From contig NZ_CANMCZ010000005.1 in assembly GCF_947496485.1 (NCBI RefSeq), positions 186,001-250,000 on the forward strand: DNA of 64,000 nucleotides, written 5' to 3'. Both the position numbers and the translations under genes were made by a program. This DNA is from an uncultured Winogradskyella sp. (lineage in GTDB: Bacteria > Bacteroidota > Bacteroidia > Flavobacteriales > Flavobacteriaceae). Each line of letters starts with the position of its first letter. The first letter of the stretch is position 1. Shown in pieces: positions 42,252-51,686 of this stretch. Under the pieces are notes generated by a model. The model was given only the letters and a program-made list of their open reading frames with translations. It had not been told where the DNA came from and did not search any database.

Positions 42252-44738
42252 TTAGTTCTTAGGATCTAAAATATTATTGATACGTTCAATAGCGTCTGCT
42301 ATATGAATTCTACTCATAGAATCGCCACCACGTGCATTTCTTAACTGAGAACGTAATGTTTTTAATTCAGCTCTTACAACGGCTCTGATATCAGATTGAC
42401 TGGTATTTACAGCAGTCATTTTTACGTAAGGACTAAAAGTTCTTCCACTTTGATTTTTAGCTGTCATTAAATAGGCTAATCTATCAATATGTGCACGTTG
42501 TAAATTACGTCTATAGGTGTCAATTTTCTTTCCGTTACGCAATTCACTCCAAACACCTTGGCGTAAATCTCTCATCATTTCTGGCAAAGAATAAGCTGTA
42601 TTATCATAAGTGTGAGCTTCAGTTAAGCGTTGCATTTTACCTAAGCTTAGAATAGTATTAATTCGTCTGGCTTGTAGCGCACGTATACGCTCTACAGAAC
42701 CTGTAAATTCAATACGATCAAAAATTTCTTTATTGACTAACCATTCTGGTGTTGTAAATAAATTATCTTGAATCCATTTCATTGCCTTTTTTTGATGATC
42801 TTTAGGTACAGCTGTGTAAACAGCACCTTCTTGGCCTGCCGCTTTGTAGTGTTCATAAACTCCACCAATATTATTAGCAACATGTCCTGTATAACGATTA
42901 AACTGAGATAAGACATGGCCATACATTTCTTGTAGATCATCATAATCTTCACCAGCTTCTGTTGTCCATTCGATTAAGTTTGGTACAATACGTTTTAAAT
43001 TTTTAATTCCATAATCACTAGCTAACATTGCGTCGTCACCTAAGTCCTCAGTTTGAGAGCTTGGATCTACTACATCACCTGCTTGTTGGTGACCAAAACG
43101 GTACATTGGATCACCAGCATGTTCTGTAATCCATTGGTTAAGAATCGGTTTTTCTTCTTCAGCTGTTTTATCTAAGATAGGTCTGTAACCCCAAGCAATA
43201 GCATATTTATCATACACACCAATATCTGGCATTAAAGCTACTCCTTCATCTCCAGGTTGTGCAACGTAGTTAAAACGTGCATAATCCATAATTGAAGGTG
43301 CAGTTCCATATTTTTGTGTAAATGCAGCATCGCGTAATTTTTCTACGGGATAAGCAACACTACTTCCCATATTATGAGGTAAACCTAAAGTATGTCCAAC
43401 TTCGTGAGCAGATACAAAACGAATTAAACGTCCCATAACTTCATCCTTAAACTGTGGACTCTGCGCATCTGGATTTATCGCTGCTGTTTGTACAAAGAAC
43501 CAACCACGTAATAAAGACATAACGTTATGATACCAATTGATATCACTTTCTAAAATTTCACCTGTTCTTGGATCACTTACATGAGGACCATTTGCATTAG
43601 GAATAGGTGATGCTAAATAACGTACTACAGAATAACGCACATCCTCTGGACTCCATTCTGGATCTTCTTCAGCCGTTGGTGGATCTTTAGCTATAATGGC
43701 ATCTTTAAAACCAGCAGCTTCAAAAGCCACTTGCCAATCTTCAATACCTTGCTTAATATATTTTCTCCATTTTACAGGTGTAGCTCTATCAATGTAATAA
43801 ACGATTTGTTTTTTAGGAACTACTAACTCACCACGTTTAAATTTCTCTATGTCTTCATCCTTAACTTCTAATCTCCAGCGATCTAAAAATGTTAAGCGTT
43901 TACTCTTTTGATCTTCTTGGCCGTAATCTGTCTGACTTCTTGCAAACCATCCTACACGCTCATCAAAATAACGACGTTTCATTGGATTGTCTGGCAGTAA
44001 AATCATTGAGTTGTTAATTTCAATTGAAATACTACCTGTACTAGAGTTTGAAGGTGGACGTCCTGCAGCATATGTTTTTACATGACGTGCTTCAATATTT
44101 CTTGGATAACTTTTAATGTTTTCAATAAATGATTTATCACTTTCTAAACGCGTTACTCTGTATGGCGTTCTTCTAAATTGAGGTAATCCTAAAGACTTTA
44201 CATCTTTTTCAAATAATGGAGAAGCATCAATTACTGTACTGGTAGAATCCTTGCTATATGCTTTGATTGGAAAAGTGTATAAAACAGGTTCAAAATTAGA
44301 ATTTACAACAGCCTCTTTTACAGGAAGAGAATCAGCAGCTACTACATTGTATGACACAACACGTAAGACTACTTTTTTTCCTTTTTTCTCCCAACGTAAA
44401 ACTTGTGTATTTTGTTTTCCTCCGCCAAAACCTAAATTACTTGCGGTTTTAGAGATGCGCGTTACCATTAACATTTCTCTGTTAAAAAGTGAATCTGGTA
44501 TTTCGTAATAAAACTTATCATCTAAAGTGTGAACTGTAAATAAACCTGCATCACTTTTAGCATCTTTAGTAATAACTTTGTTGTAAGGTTTTGGGTCATT
44601 TTTACCAGGTTTTTTTACTGGAGGTTTTGCCATTGTTGTGGCATCTTTTTTTGATTTACTGGCTTTTTTTGCTGTTGAACATGAAAAAGCCAAAAAAGCT
44701 GAAACTACAAGTAGTAGCTTGATCGATAAATGTTTCAA
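42252..44738 (-). CDS. Zinc-dependent metalloprotease lipoprotein (DUF5117/DUF4953 type)
   Basis: 828 residues. Lipobox LAFSC (Cys20) and a Lys-rich linker after it. The N-terminal DUF5118/5117 region (FYYEIPDSLFNREMLMVTRIS) is followed by a metzincin-like domain with HEVGHTLGLPHN at 445-456 and a Met-turn-like SIMDYARFNYV. The C-terminal part (about 520-828) matches DUF4953. Zinc metalloprotease on the outer face of a membrane, common in Bacteroidota; substrate unknown. Monogenic with a strong terminator. Confidence 0.92.
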   Translation of the reverse strand: MKHLSIKLLLVVSAFLAFSCSTAKKASKSKKDATTMAKPPVKKPGKNDPKPYNKVITKDAKSDAGLFTVHTLDDKFYYEIPDSLFNREMLMVTRISKTASNLGFGGGKQNTQVLRWEKKGKKVVLRVVSYNVVAADSLPVKEAVVNSNFEPVLYTFPIKAYSKDSTSTVIDASPLFEKDVKSLGLPQFRRTPYRVTRLESDKSFIENIKSYPRNIEARHVKTYAAGRPPSNSSTGSISIEINNSMILLPDNPMKRRYFDERVGWFARSQTDYGQEDQKSKRLTFLDRWRLEVKDEDIEKFKRGELVVPKKQIVYYIDRATPVKWRKYIKQGIEDWQVAFEAAGFKDAIIAKDPPTAEEDPEWSPEDVRYSVVRYLASPIPNANGPHVSDPRTGEILESDINWYHNVMSLLRGWFFVQTAAINPDAQSPQFKDEVMGRLIRFVSAHEVGHTLGLPHNMGSSVAYPVEKLRDAAFTQKYGTAPSIMDYARFNYVAQPGDEGVALMPDIGVYDKYAIAWGYRPILDKTAEEEKPILNQWITEHAGDPMYRFGHQQAGDVVDPSSQTEDLGDDAMLASDYGIKNLKRIVPNLIEWTTEAGEDYDDLQEMYGHVLSQFNRYTGHVANNIGGVYEHYKAAGQEGAVYTAVPKDHQKKAMKWIQDNLFTTPEWLVNKEIFDRIEFTGSVERIRALQARRINTILSLGKMQRLTEAHTYDNTAYSLPEMMRDLRQGVWSELRNGKKIDTYRRNLQRAHIDRLAYLMTAKNQSGRTFSPYVKMTAVNTSQSDIRAVVRAELKTLRSQLRNARGGDSMSRIHIADAIERINNILDPKN

Positions 44739-44832
44739 AATAGTCGGTTTTTATTAAATTTTGATGAAAATACGGATTCCATTAAGAATCTGTTAATTTA
44801 AAAACTGATTTTAGTATTTTTTTAACGGATTA

Positions 44833-46080
44833 TTAAAGTGTGTCTAGGTAGTCATTTATTAATTGTACACCTTCAGTGTGGAGTATTGATGTACCTATAA
44901 AGGGCATGCTTATACCGTCATTATAGTCTGAAACCCTAAATCTGATGCTCTCTTTTCTTTCTACAATATCAGAATTCTCTAATAATGTTTCATATGCAAA
45001 ATCTAAAGTTGATTCATTTTCGCATTGACCACCAGGAATATGACAACTTGCGCAATTGACAGCTAAATATGCTCTTGCGCGCTCTTCCAAGGAAAAAGTA
45101 TCATCTTCCCAGTTAGGAAGTGCTCCAATGCTTGAAGGATTTGCTATACCACTTAACTGATTATTATTTATAAATTGTTGTAATTGGTTACTACCGTTTA
45201 TATCAAAATTCATATTTCTCAATTTTGGACCAATAGGTTTAAGTTCATCGAAACTTTGGTGACATGTAAAACAGTCATTGTTTGATGGAATTTTATAGTT
45301 TACAGATTGTGTAACTCCATCATTATCAATCCAAGATACAGGCAATACACTACCATCTAAATCCAAAATAGCGTCAGTTTGACTGTCATTCCATGTGTAG
45401 TTTCCTGATTCCCAATTTCCATTGAGTTTTATTAAAACTCGTGTTTCAATGATTTGCTTTCCTAGATCTAAATCACGGTCGTTTACATTGTAATAAAATG
45501 TTTTTGCTATTACCGTATTGTTAGGAAAAACTGGCAATCCATCTCCATCATATGTCATACTTGCACCTTCTGGCAAAGCAATAATGCGTTGTTTGCTTGC
45601 GTAGTCTGAAAACAATGTTGTATTCAGATTATATTCAAAAGCTAAGGAAGTAATATTTAACTCATTTAAATTACTGGAAAATAAATTTAATTCCGATAAG
45701 TTATTCCTAAATTCAGGTATAACTGGAGGTGAAGAGGTTGTAAAGCTATGGACATCTGTATACGCACTTAAATTGTTTGAACTACATTCAGTTTGAATAT
45801 AGACATCGTATACTGTATTTGGTTGAAGTCCATTAAGTTGAGCTGACGAACCAGATTCGCTAACAGTAGTTCCGTTACCTAAGGTGAATCCTGAAACACC
45901 AAATTCTAGGTTATATGTTGCTGAAGCATCAAATTCATTCCATGTAATTATTGCGGAATTGCTAGTAACTGAAATTGAAGATACATTGGTGACAGTATTA
46001 CAAACTGGAGTAATTCCGTCATCCTTATCACAAGCAAGTAAAATAAATGCAAGTACAAATAAAAGAGTCAGTTTTTTCAT
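44833..46080 (-). CDS. Diheme cytochrome c-like lipoprotein with FN3 domain (TIGR03806/HNE_0200 type)
   Basis: 415 residues. ATG 46080 gives a clean lipoprotein signal (LAFILLACDKD); longer starts would run back toward or into lysS. An FN3-like domain (about 30-120) is followed by an unassigned domain and two CxxCH haem motifs, CFTCH (residue about 262) and CASCH (about 345). This arrangement matches TIGR03806 proteins, which in other species sit near parallel beta-helix proteins; none is here. Probably an electron carrier or haem-dependent oxidase-like protein in the envelope. It follows lysS on the same strand after 109 bases. Confidence 0.85.
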   Translation of the reverse strand: MKKLTLLFVLAFILLACDKDDGITPVCNTVTNVSSISVTSNSAIITWNEFDASATYNLEFGVSGFTLGNGTTVSESGSSAQLNGLQPNTVYDVYIQTECSSNNLSAYTDVHSFTTSSPPVIPEFRNNLSELNLFSSNLNELNITSLAFEYNLNTTLFSDYASKQRIIALPEGASMTYDGDGLPVFPNNTVIAKTFYYNVNDRDLDLGKQIIETRVLIKLNGNWESGNYTWNDSQTDAILDLDGSVLPVSWIDNDGVTQSVNYKIPSNNDCFTCHQSFDELKPIGPKLRNMNFDINGSNQLQQFINNNQLSGIANPSSIGALPNWEDDTFSLEERARAYLAVNCASCHIPGGQCENESTLDFAYETLLENSDIVERKESIRFRVSDYNDGISMPFIGTSILHTEGVQLINDYLDTL

Positions 46081-46189
46081 TTTTGGGGTAATTTTCTTTT
46101 TCCAGCGATGACAATTTACTAAAAATGAATGAATTCGCAAGTTTTGGAATGTTATTGAAAACTTTTTCAAAAATATATGTTTAATTGTT

Positions 46190-47878
46190 TTATACCATCT
46201 CAACAAACAAGCCGTCATCAGTTTTTTCAACCTTAGTTAGACCATGTTTACCTAAACCTTTAATGCCTTTATCCCAACCTTTGTTACTTAAGCCAGATTG
46301 AGATTTTAATACTGTTAAGTCCATACGTTTCTGTGATTTAAGGATTTCGAAAATGGCCTTTTCGTTATCACTTAAGTCCACTTTTTTCTTCTCAGGTCGC
46401 ATTTGAGGGAAGAATAAGACTTCTTGAATACTCTGATTATTAGTTAAAAACATAATCAAGCGATCCATACCAATTCCCATACCAGATGTTGGTGGCATTC
46501 CGTATTCTAAAGCTCTTAGAAAATCATAGTCAATGGTTCCTGTGGCTTCATCATCACCTTTCTTTGCTAATTCTAATTGATGCTCAAAACGTTCACGTTG
46601 ATCAATTGGGTCATTTAGTTCTGAGTAAGCATTTGCAATTTCCTTACCACAAACCATAAGCTCAAAACGCTCAGTTAACTCCGGGTTTTCTCTGTGCTCT
46701 TTGCATAGCGGACTCATCTCCTTTGGATAATCTGTTATGAAGGTTGGTTGAATGTAATTTCCTTCACATTTCTCACCAAAAATTTCATCAATCAACTTAC
46801 CTTTACCCATAGTGTCGTCAACTTCTATGTGCATGCTTTTGGCAGCAGTTCTAATCTCGTCTTCAGATTTATTGTAAATATCAAAACCTGTGAATTCTAA
46901 AATGGAATCACGCATCGTGATGCGCTTATATGGTGCTTTAAAGTTGATGTTGTGTTCTCCAAACTTTGCTTCCGGTGTTCCGTTCACCGCAATAGCACAA
47001 TGTTCTAACAATTGTTCGCAGAAATCCATCATCCAGTTATAATCTTTGTACGATACATAGATTTCCATGGCTGTAAACTCAGGGTTATGAGTTCTATCCA
47101 TACCTTCGTTACGGAAGTTTTTAGAAAACTCATATACACCATCAAATCCACCAACGATAAGTCGTTTTAGATACAACTCATTAGCAATTCGCATATACAA
47201 GGGAATATCTAAGCTATTGTGATGTGTAATGAAAGGTCGGGCAGCCGCTCCTCCTGGAATAGGTTGTAAAATTGGAGTTTCAACTTCAAAATAACCTGAA
47301 TCATTAAAAAACTGACGCATGGCATTAAATAATTTTGTACGCTTTACAAAAACCTCTTTCACGTGCGGATTTACAGCCAAATCAGCATAACGTTGTCTGT
47401 AACGTTGCTCAGGATCTGTAAAAGCATCATATGTTACTCCATCTTTTTGTTTTGGAATAGGTAATGGCTTAAGTGCTTTACTTAATAATTTAAAATTCTT
47501 AACCATTACGGTCTTCTCACCAACTTTAGTTGTAAAAAGCTCTCCTTCAATACCAACAAAGTCACCTAAATCAATAAGTTTTTTAAAGACATCGTTATAC
47601 AACGATTTATCCTCACCAATACAAATTTCATCTCTATTAAAATATACTTGAATACGACCATCGCTATCTTGCAATTGCGCAAAAGAGGCTTTTCCTTGCA
47701 CGTTGATAGCCATTAGACGACCAGCTATAATAACTTTTTTACCTTCTTCATAGTCAGACTTTATCTGTTTAGAAGTATGATTAACTGGAAATAAATCTGC
47801 TGGATAAGGGTTAATCCCTAAAGCTCTAAGCTTTTCTAACTTTTGGCGTCTTACCAATTCTTGTTCTGAAAGTTGCAT
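46190..47878 (-). CDS. lysS: Lysine-tRNA ligase (class II)
   Basis: 562 residues. N-terminal OB-fold anticodon domain (VIIAGRLMAINVQGKASFAQLQD), class II core with motif 2 FRNEGMDRTHNPEF and motif 3 GMGIGMDRLIMF, and a 60-residue C-terminal extension (EKKKVDLSDNEKAIFEILKSQKRM onward) resembling a winged helix. The extension is characteristic of Bacteroidota LysRS. Essential enzyme of translation. A 6-bp hairpin sits in its 5' leader. Confidence 0.97.
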   Translation of the reverse strand: MQLSEQELVRRQKLEKLRALGINPYPADLFPVNHTSKQIKSDYEEGKKVIIAGRLMAINVQGKASFAQLQDSDGRIQVYFNRDEICIGEDKSLYNDVFKKLIDLGDFVGIEGELFTTKVGEKTVMVKNFKLLSKALKPLPIPKQKDGVTYDAFTDPEQRYRQRYADLAVNPHVKEVFVKRTKLFNAMRQFFNDSGYFEVETPILQPIPGGAAARPFITHHNSLDIPLYMRIANELYLKRLIVGGFDGVYEFSKNFRNEGMDRTHNPEFTAMEIYVSYKDYNWMMDFCEQLLEHCAIAVNGTPEAKFGEHNINFKAPYKRITMRDSILEFTGFDIYNKSEDEIRTAAKSMHIEVDDTMGKGKLIDEIFGEKCEGNYIQPTFITDYPKEMSPLCKEHRENPELTERFELMVCGKEIANAYSELNDPIDQRERFEHQLELAKKGDDEATGTIDYDFLRALEYGMPPTSGMGIGMDRLIMFLTNNQSIQEVLFFPQMRPEKKKVDLSDNEKAIFEILKSQKRMDLTVLKSQSGLSNKGWDKGIKGLGKHGLTKVEKTDDGLFVEMV

Positions 47879-47895
47879 TCTTACTATTTTAGAAT

Positions 47896-47913
47896 CCTAC
47901 CTTTTTCGGTAGG
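47896..47913 (-). repeat. Hairpin CCTACC-GAAAAA-GGTAGG in lysS leader
   Basis: On the minus strand the hairpin begins about 6 bases after a TAATTTTG -7-like box (47920-47927), so it would lie at the 5' end of the lysS mRNA. Its design (short G/C stem, GAAA-type loop, ATTC tail) recalls the palindromes bounding the GIY-YIG unit. Confidence 0.55.
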
Positions 47914-47957
47914 CAGATGCAAAATTACATTATTTACAAGAATTGGAGAACTGCTTT

Positions 47958-48848
47958 CTAATTTGATTTTATGACCTCTAGATTCTTTTTAAGATCTTCA
48001 TTGTCAGGATGCAATTTTATGGCATCTTCAAGTACTTTAATAGCATCTTCTTTTTTACCAGAAACACCCAAGGTATTTGCTAAACTCATAAAAGTTCTAG
48101 GTTCATTGGGAAATAATTCTGTGTTGAATTTAAAGACAGCAATAGCCTCATCTACACGATTTGTTCCGTATAAGATACGTCCATAGGTATTCAATTCAAA
48201 CATACTGGTAACTTCGTCCTTGTATTTTTTTAAAAGTTTTTTACGCTTCTTTTTTAAGCCTCTTATTCCTTTTTTCTTTAAAATATCATCAACAGCAGCA
48301 ACGATTTGATAGTTTGATTCGTAGTCATTTACAGTAATGATATTCTGAATATCTTCTTCAAAACTCTTGACTGGATGTTCCACAATTCGGTTGATTTCAT
48401 TTCCGTCTTTATAAAAAATTATGGTTGGCACTCTGTGGATATTTAAACCAGCTTCCTCGTGTTGAGGGCTTTGTTTATACATGTTTCGTTCTCGACTTAC
48501 GGCGACAACTGTCAATTGATCCATTGGGAAATTACAAGCTTCTAAAACTTTGTATAATCTTGGAACTTCTTTTTTGCTGTCTCCACACCAAGTACCCATA
48601 AATAGTGTTATAGAATATGATTTTAAATCAGAAGCGATGGTGTTGATAATGGCTGTATTTGGCTCATAATCTTCATGATTTTTAGTAAACCAAGACGTGT
48701 AATTATCACCTTCTAACCCACTTTTGTCAATTTTTCCAAGTAAATAAGGTATTTCTCCATCTTTTGAGATTTCTTGGTTGAGTTGTTGTGCATTTACTTG
48801 CAATGTAAATAACAGAACGATTGCTATTATTGTAATATTCGTTTTCAT
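47958..48848 (-). CDS. Exported thioredoxin-fold protein with TPR tail, single active-site Cys
   Basis: 296 residues. Signal peptide ending at about VNAQ. Thioredoxin-like domain at about 70-180: FMGTWCGDSKKEVPRL carries CGDS instead of CxxC, with cis-Pro in HRVPTIIFY. C-terminal 80 residues have TPR character (YGRILYGTNRVDEAIAVFKFNTELF; KKEDAIKVLEDAIKLHPDN). The second Cys is Ser, so it would act as a one-Cys isomerase or peroxiredoxin-like protein, not as a dithiol oxidoreductase. Periplasmic by signal. Substrate unknown. Confidence 0.82.
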   Translation of the reverse strand: MKTNITIIAIVLLFTLQVNAQQLNQEISKDGEIPYLLGKIDKSGLEGDNYTSWFTKNHEDYEPNTAIINTIASDLKSYSITLFMGTWCGDSKKEVPRLYKVLEACNFPMDQLTVVAVSRERNMYKQSPQHEEAGLNIHRVPTIIFYKDGNEINRIVEHPVKSFEEDIQNIITVNDYESNYQIVAAVDDILKKKGIRGLKKKRKKLLKKYKDEVTSMFELNTYGRILYGTNRVDEAIAVFKFNTELFPNEPRTFMSLANTLGVSGKKEDAIKVLEDAIKLHPDNEDLKKNLEVIKSN

Positions 48849-48889
48849 TTTGATGATTTTTTGAATGAATTAAAAAGACTTGAATAATT

Positions 48890-48968
48890 GCCATTCTGAA
48901 CTCGTTTCAAAATCCTGAGTTACTAACTTAATTGATGCTTTTAGGTTTTAAAATAAAGACAGAATGAC
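48890..48968. repeat. Degenerate palindrome-ended intergenic repeat
   Basis: Left end GCCATTCTGAACTCG and right end CAGAATGAC form an outer inverted repeat (CATTCTG / CAGAATG, plus one flanking pair) spanning 79 bases. An inner TGAA-TTTCA pair follows the left end. The form resembles dispersed intergenic repeats of Flavobacteriaceae. No ORF or TSS element seen here. Confidence 0.4.
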
Positions 48969-48999
48969 AAAAAATAATCTTGTTGGCTATTAGAGCATT

Positions 49000-49407
49000 T
49001 TATTTTGCAGCAACAATATTCCCTTTGATCTTTAGGATTTTGTTACCGCCTTCTGCATTAGACATTACTGTTACAGTTTTTGTAAAAGCTCCTAACTTTT
49101 TGGTGTTGTACTTAATGTTTAATTCTCCTGATTCACCTGGCATAATAGGCGCTTTAGAATAGCTTGGTACGGTGCAACCACAAGTTGTTTTTACTTTTGT
49201 AATTACTAGAGGTGCGTCACCTGTATTGGTAAATGTAAAGAGTCTTGTACCATCTGAATGTTGTTCTACAGTGCCATAATCAACTACTTCTATTTTAAAT
49301 TTAATAACAGCGACTTTTGTGTTATATTTATCAAATTCAGTTGATGTAGTATTAAAAAAACTTAATGCTAAGATTAAAAGAATTGCAGTGTTTAGTGTTC
49401 GTTTCAT
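49000..49407 (-). CDS. DUF1573 exported protein
   Basis: 135 residues from ATG 49407, which gives a signal peptide (RTLNTAILLILALSFF). The DUF1573 body is FTNTGDAPLVITKVKTTCGCTVPSYSKAPI, with the conserved TTCGCT cysteines, then GELNIKYNTKKLGAF. DUF1573 domains are small Ig/ASH-like folds, very common in Bacteroidota, function unknown, probably periplasmic. A longer start at 49446 would add a second hydrophobic segment and is less likely. Confidence 0.88.
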   Translation of the reverse strand: MKRTLNTAILLILALSFFNTTSTEFDKYNTKVAVIKFKIEVVDYGTVEQHSDGTRLFTFTNTGDAPLVITKVKTTCGCTVPSYSKAPIMPGESGELNIKYNTKKLGAFTKTVTVMSNAEGGNKILKIKGNIVAAK

Positions 49408-49515
49408 GATAAAATGTTTTATGATTAATAATGAAACAAACATCAAGGATAAAGATGTGAATTTTGAAAAAAAAAGGTTGGAAATCGGTACTAGTACTAG
49501 GGTTGAATTTTTTAA

Positions 49516-50571
49516 CTATTTGATAAACAAAGACTTTACATCTTCTCTAGACTGGGCATTTAACTTTTTATAAATGTTATTAGTATGTGATTTTACCGTA
49601 CTCACACTTAAAAAAAGAGCTTCTGCAATGTCTTTATTGGTTTTATTTTCCAGTAAGTGTTCTAAAACGACTTGCTCTTGTTTAGATAATTTGGCTTTTA
49701 AATTTTTAGTCTTAGATTGTTTTTGTTTCCAGATACGATAAAACAATATTGCATTTAATATTACAGAACTGATTAAAAAAATATACAGATAAAAACTCGA
49801 GTTAAGACCAGTTTGTCCTTTTGTAGCTGTCAACATATAGCGATCTGCTTCTAATTCATTAACATATTGTTTCGTGTAAGGAGAATTAGGGTAAGTATCC
49901 TCTAATCGAGATTTTAGCTTATCATAGTATGCATTGTTTTTCAAATCTTCAACATAATAGCTATGTAAATCACTACTTCTGTCTGATAAATAGGAATAAA
50001 TATAGAGCTCAGCAATTGGTTCGTTTAAAGCTTCACCAAAATATTGTAAAGTTTTAAACCATTTTTTGTTGTTTAGTTTTCGGTTAGCTTCACTTCTAAA
50101 TTCACCATAGGCAAAACGCATATCATGTTTAAGTGAATCGATTTTCACAAAGGCATTTGCTTTTGGGTTATTAGATTCAATAGCACAAAACACTTGATTT
50201 CCAAAAGAAAAAGGGAGATTTAAAGTGTCAGTATTTTTGGCAATAAATAATAGTTCTTCGCTATCGCTACAATGGCCATTAAAATGATTGAAATCTTGTT
50301 GAACATCAGAACATTTATCGACATGAATACGATAAATACGATTTTCATTATCTAGCATATTACCTTTAAATTCGAAGAAACCAGTTTCATCCGCTGTGGT
50401 TTTAGCGATAATTTGCTCAGAGTAGACGCCAGACATTTTTCTGTAGTCTTCAACAATAGATAGATAAACCGAATTTTGCCATTCATCAGGATTTATATAG
50501 CCTGAAAAAGAATATTGTGCTTGGCAAAATGCAGAAACTGCTAAAAAGATCAAAAGAATTTTTAATCGCAT
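49516..50571 (-). CDS. Membrane-anchored LuxR-type transcriptional regulator
   Basis: 351 residues. Signal peptide (LLIFLAVSAFCQAQ), then about 240 exported residues whose first part (YSFSGYINPDEWQNSVYLSIVED) resembles a beta-sandwich/DUF4369-like domain, one membrane helix (YLYIFLISSVILNAILFY, about 263-281), and a cytoplasmic GerE/LuxR HTH (LSKQEQVVLEHLLENKTNKDIAEALFLSVSTVKSHTNNIYKKL). One chain thus spans the membrane and binds DNA. The signal and targets are unknown. Confidence 0.88.
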   Translation of the reverse strand: MRLKILLIFLAVSAFCQAQYSFSGYINPDEWQNSVYLSIVEDYRKMSGVYSEQIIAKTTADETGFFEFKGNMLDNENRIYRIHVDKCSDVQQDFNHFNGHCSDSEELLFIAKNTDTLNLPFSFGNQVFCAIESNNPKANAFVKIDSLKHDMRFAYGEFRSEANRKLNNKKWFKTLQYFGEALNEPIAELYIYSYLSDRSSDLHSYYVEDLKNNAYYDKLKSRLEDTYPNSPYTKQYVNELEADRYMLTATKGQTGLNSSFYLYIFLISSVILNAILFYRIWKQKQSKTKNLKAKLSKQEQVVLEHLLENKTNKDIAEALFLSVSTVKSHTNNIYKKLNAQSREDVKSLFIK

Positions 50572-50680
50572 ATAGCTAAACTACATAATTTTCATTGACT
50601 TTAAAATATCAGAAATACAAATACTGTAACAATTTTATTGAAAGTGCGTCATATCATTACATCAAATCATCAAACGAATT

Positions 50681-50839
50681 ATGAGTATCTGGCGTGTTAT
50701 ACTGTCCATTATTTGCCCACCTTTAGCAGTTTTAGATAAAGGCTGTGGTTCTATTCTAATTACTTTTTTATTATGGCTATGCGGTTGGGTTCCGGGAGTC
50801 ATTGCAGCATTAGTTATATTAAATAATCCTGAGCGATAA
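50681..50839 (+). CDS. YqaE/Pmp3 family small membrane protein
   Basis: 52 residues. WRVILSIICPPLAVLDKGCG and FLLWLCGWVPGVIAALVILNN match the two-helix Pmp3/YqaE (UPF0057) family: the CPP motif in helix 1 and the GWVPG(V/I)IHA-like motif in helix 2. These proteolipids sit in the cytoplasmic membrane and are linked to stress and ion homeostasis. It stands alone between divergent LuxR and the lipoprotein gene, which starts 40 bases later. Confidence 0.9.
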   Translation: MSIWRVILSIICPPLAVLDKGCGSILITFLLWLCGWVPGVIAALVILNNPER

Positions 50840-50879
50840 ATTCTTATATTTGTGCTCTATAAAACTCAATAAAGTACAC

Positions 50880-51686
50880 ATGAAAAAAGTTATCCTATTA
50901 TTTGTTTTTGCTTGTTTTTTAGCAAGTTGTAATGTTACCGAATCTATTGTTTTTAATGAAAATGGTTCAGGTCAGTTTTTAGTCACTTACGAAATGGGTG
51001 AAGCTATGAAAGCTATTGAAGAATCAATGGGAGGTGGTAAGTCTGATGCTGAAAAAAAGAAAGATGGAAAAGTCATGGATACTACCATGGTTTTTGCCGA
51101 TATCATGGAGACTTATAAAGATAGCGTAGCTGCATTACCAGAGGAAAAACGTTTAGCGATGGAGGCTGTAAAAGATATGTTTATGAATATGAAAATGAAT
51201 GAAGAAGAAGGAATAATGAACATGGGTATAGGTCTAAATTTTGAATCGATAGAGGATTTAAAGGATATCAATGAGAAAATAAGAAAGGCACAAAGTTTAA
51301 ATTCACAAGGTAACCAAGTTGATTCTATGAAAGACAACTCACCACTTGGTAATTTCTTTGGGAGTGAAAATAATAAAACTACTTATGCTTTAACAGAGAA
51401 TGGCTTTTCTAGAATTACTAAATTAGATATTCCTGAAGGCTCAGCAGAGGATTCTATGGAGGAATTGTTTAATGAAGAAGATGAAAGTAATCAGCAGTTT
51501 ATGGATTATTTTGAGAATGCCTATTACAACGTTAAATTGACATTCCCTAAAGCTGTAAAGTCAATAGATATTGAAGGTGCTGAGTTTTCTAAAGACAGGA
51601 AAACAGTGACTTATAAAATTAATTGGATTGAATATCTTAAGAATCCATTAGCACTAGATGCTAATGTTAAGCTCGTAGATGAATAA
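50880..51686 (+). CDS. Lipoprotein of unknown function
   Basis: 268 residues. ATG 50880 gives signal and lipobox LASC (about residue 16). The mature part begins NVTESIVFNENGSGQFLVTYEMG, a beta-rich start, then a Met-rich acidic region and a C-terminal beta segment (YYNVKLTFPKAVKSIDIEGAEFSKDRKTVTYKINW). The form resembles Bacteroidota YhcN/DUF-type lipoproteins, but no family is assigned. Its 3' end overlaps lipB by 8 bases, so the two are translated together. Confidence 0.8.
   Translation: MKKVILLFVFACFLASCNVTESIVFNENGSGQFLVTYEMGEAMKAIEESMGGGKSDAEKKKDGKVMDTTMVFADIMETYKDSVAALPEEKRLAMEAVKDMFMNMKMNEEEGIMNMGIGLNFESIEDLKDINEKIRKAQSLNSQGNQVDSMKDNSPLGNFFGSENNKTTYALTENGFSRITKLDIPEGSAEDSMEELFNEEDESNQQFMDYFENAYYNVKLTFPKAVKSIDIEGAEFSKDRKTVTYKINWIEYLKNPLALDANVKLVDE

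Noticed and set aside
46081..46230. N-terminal extension of the diheme lipoprotein reaching into lysS
   Set aside because: The internal ATG 46080 gives a perfect lipoprotein signal; the extension would overlap lysS by 41 bases and bury the signal peptide.
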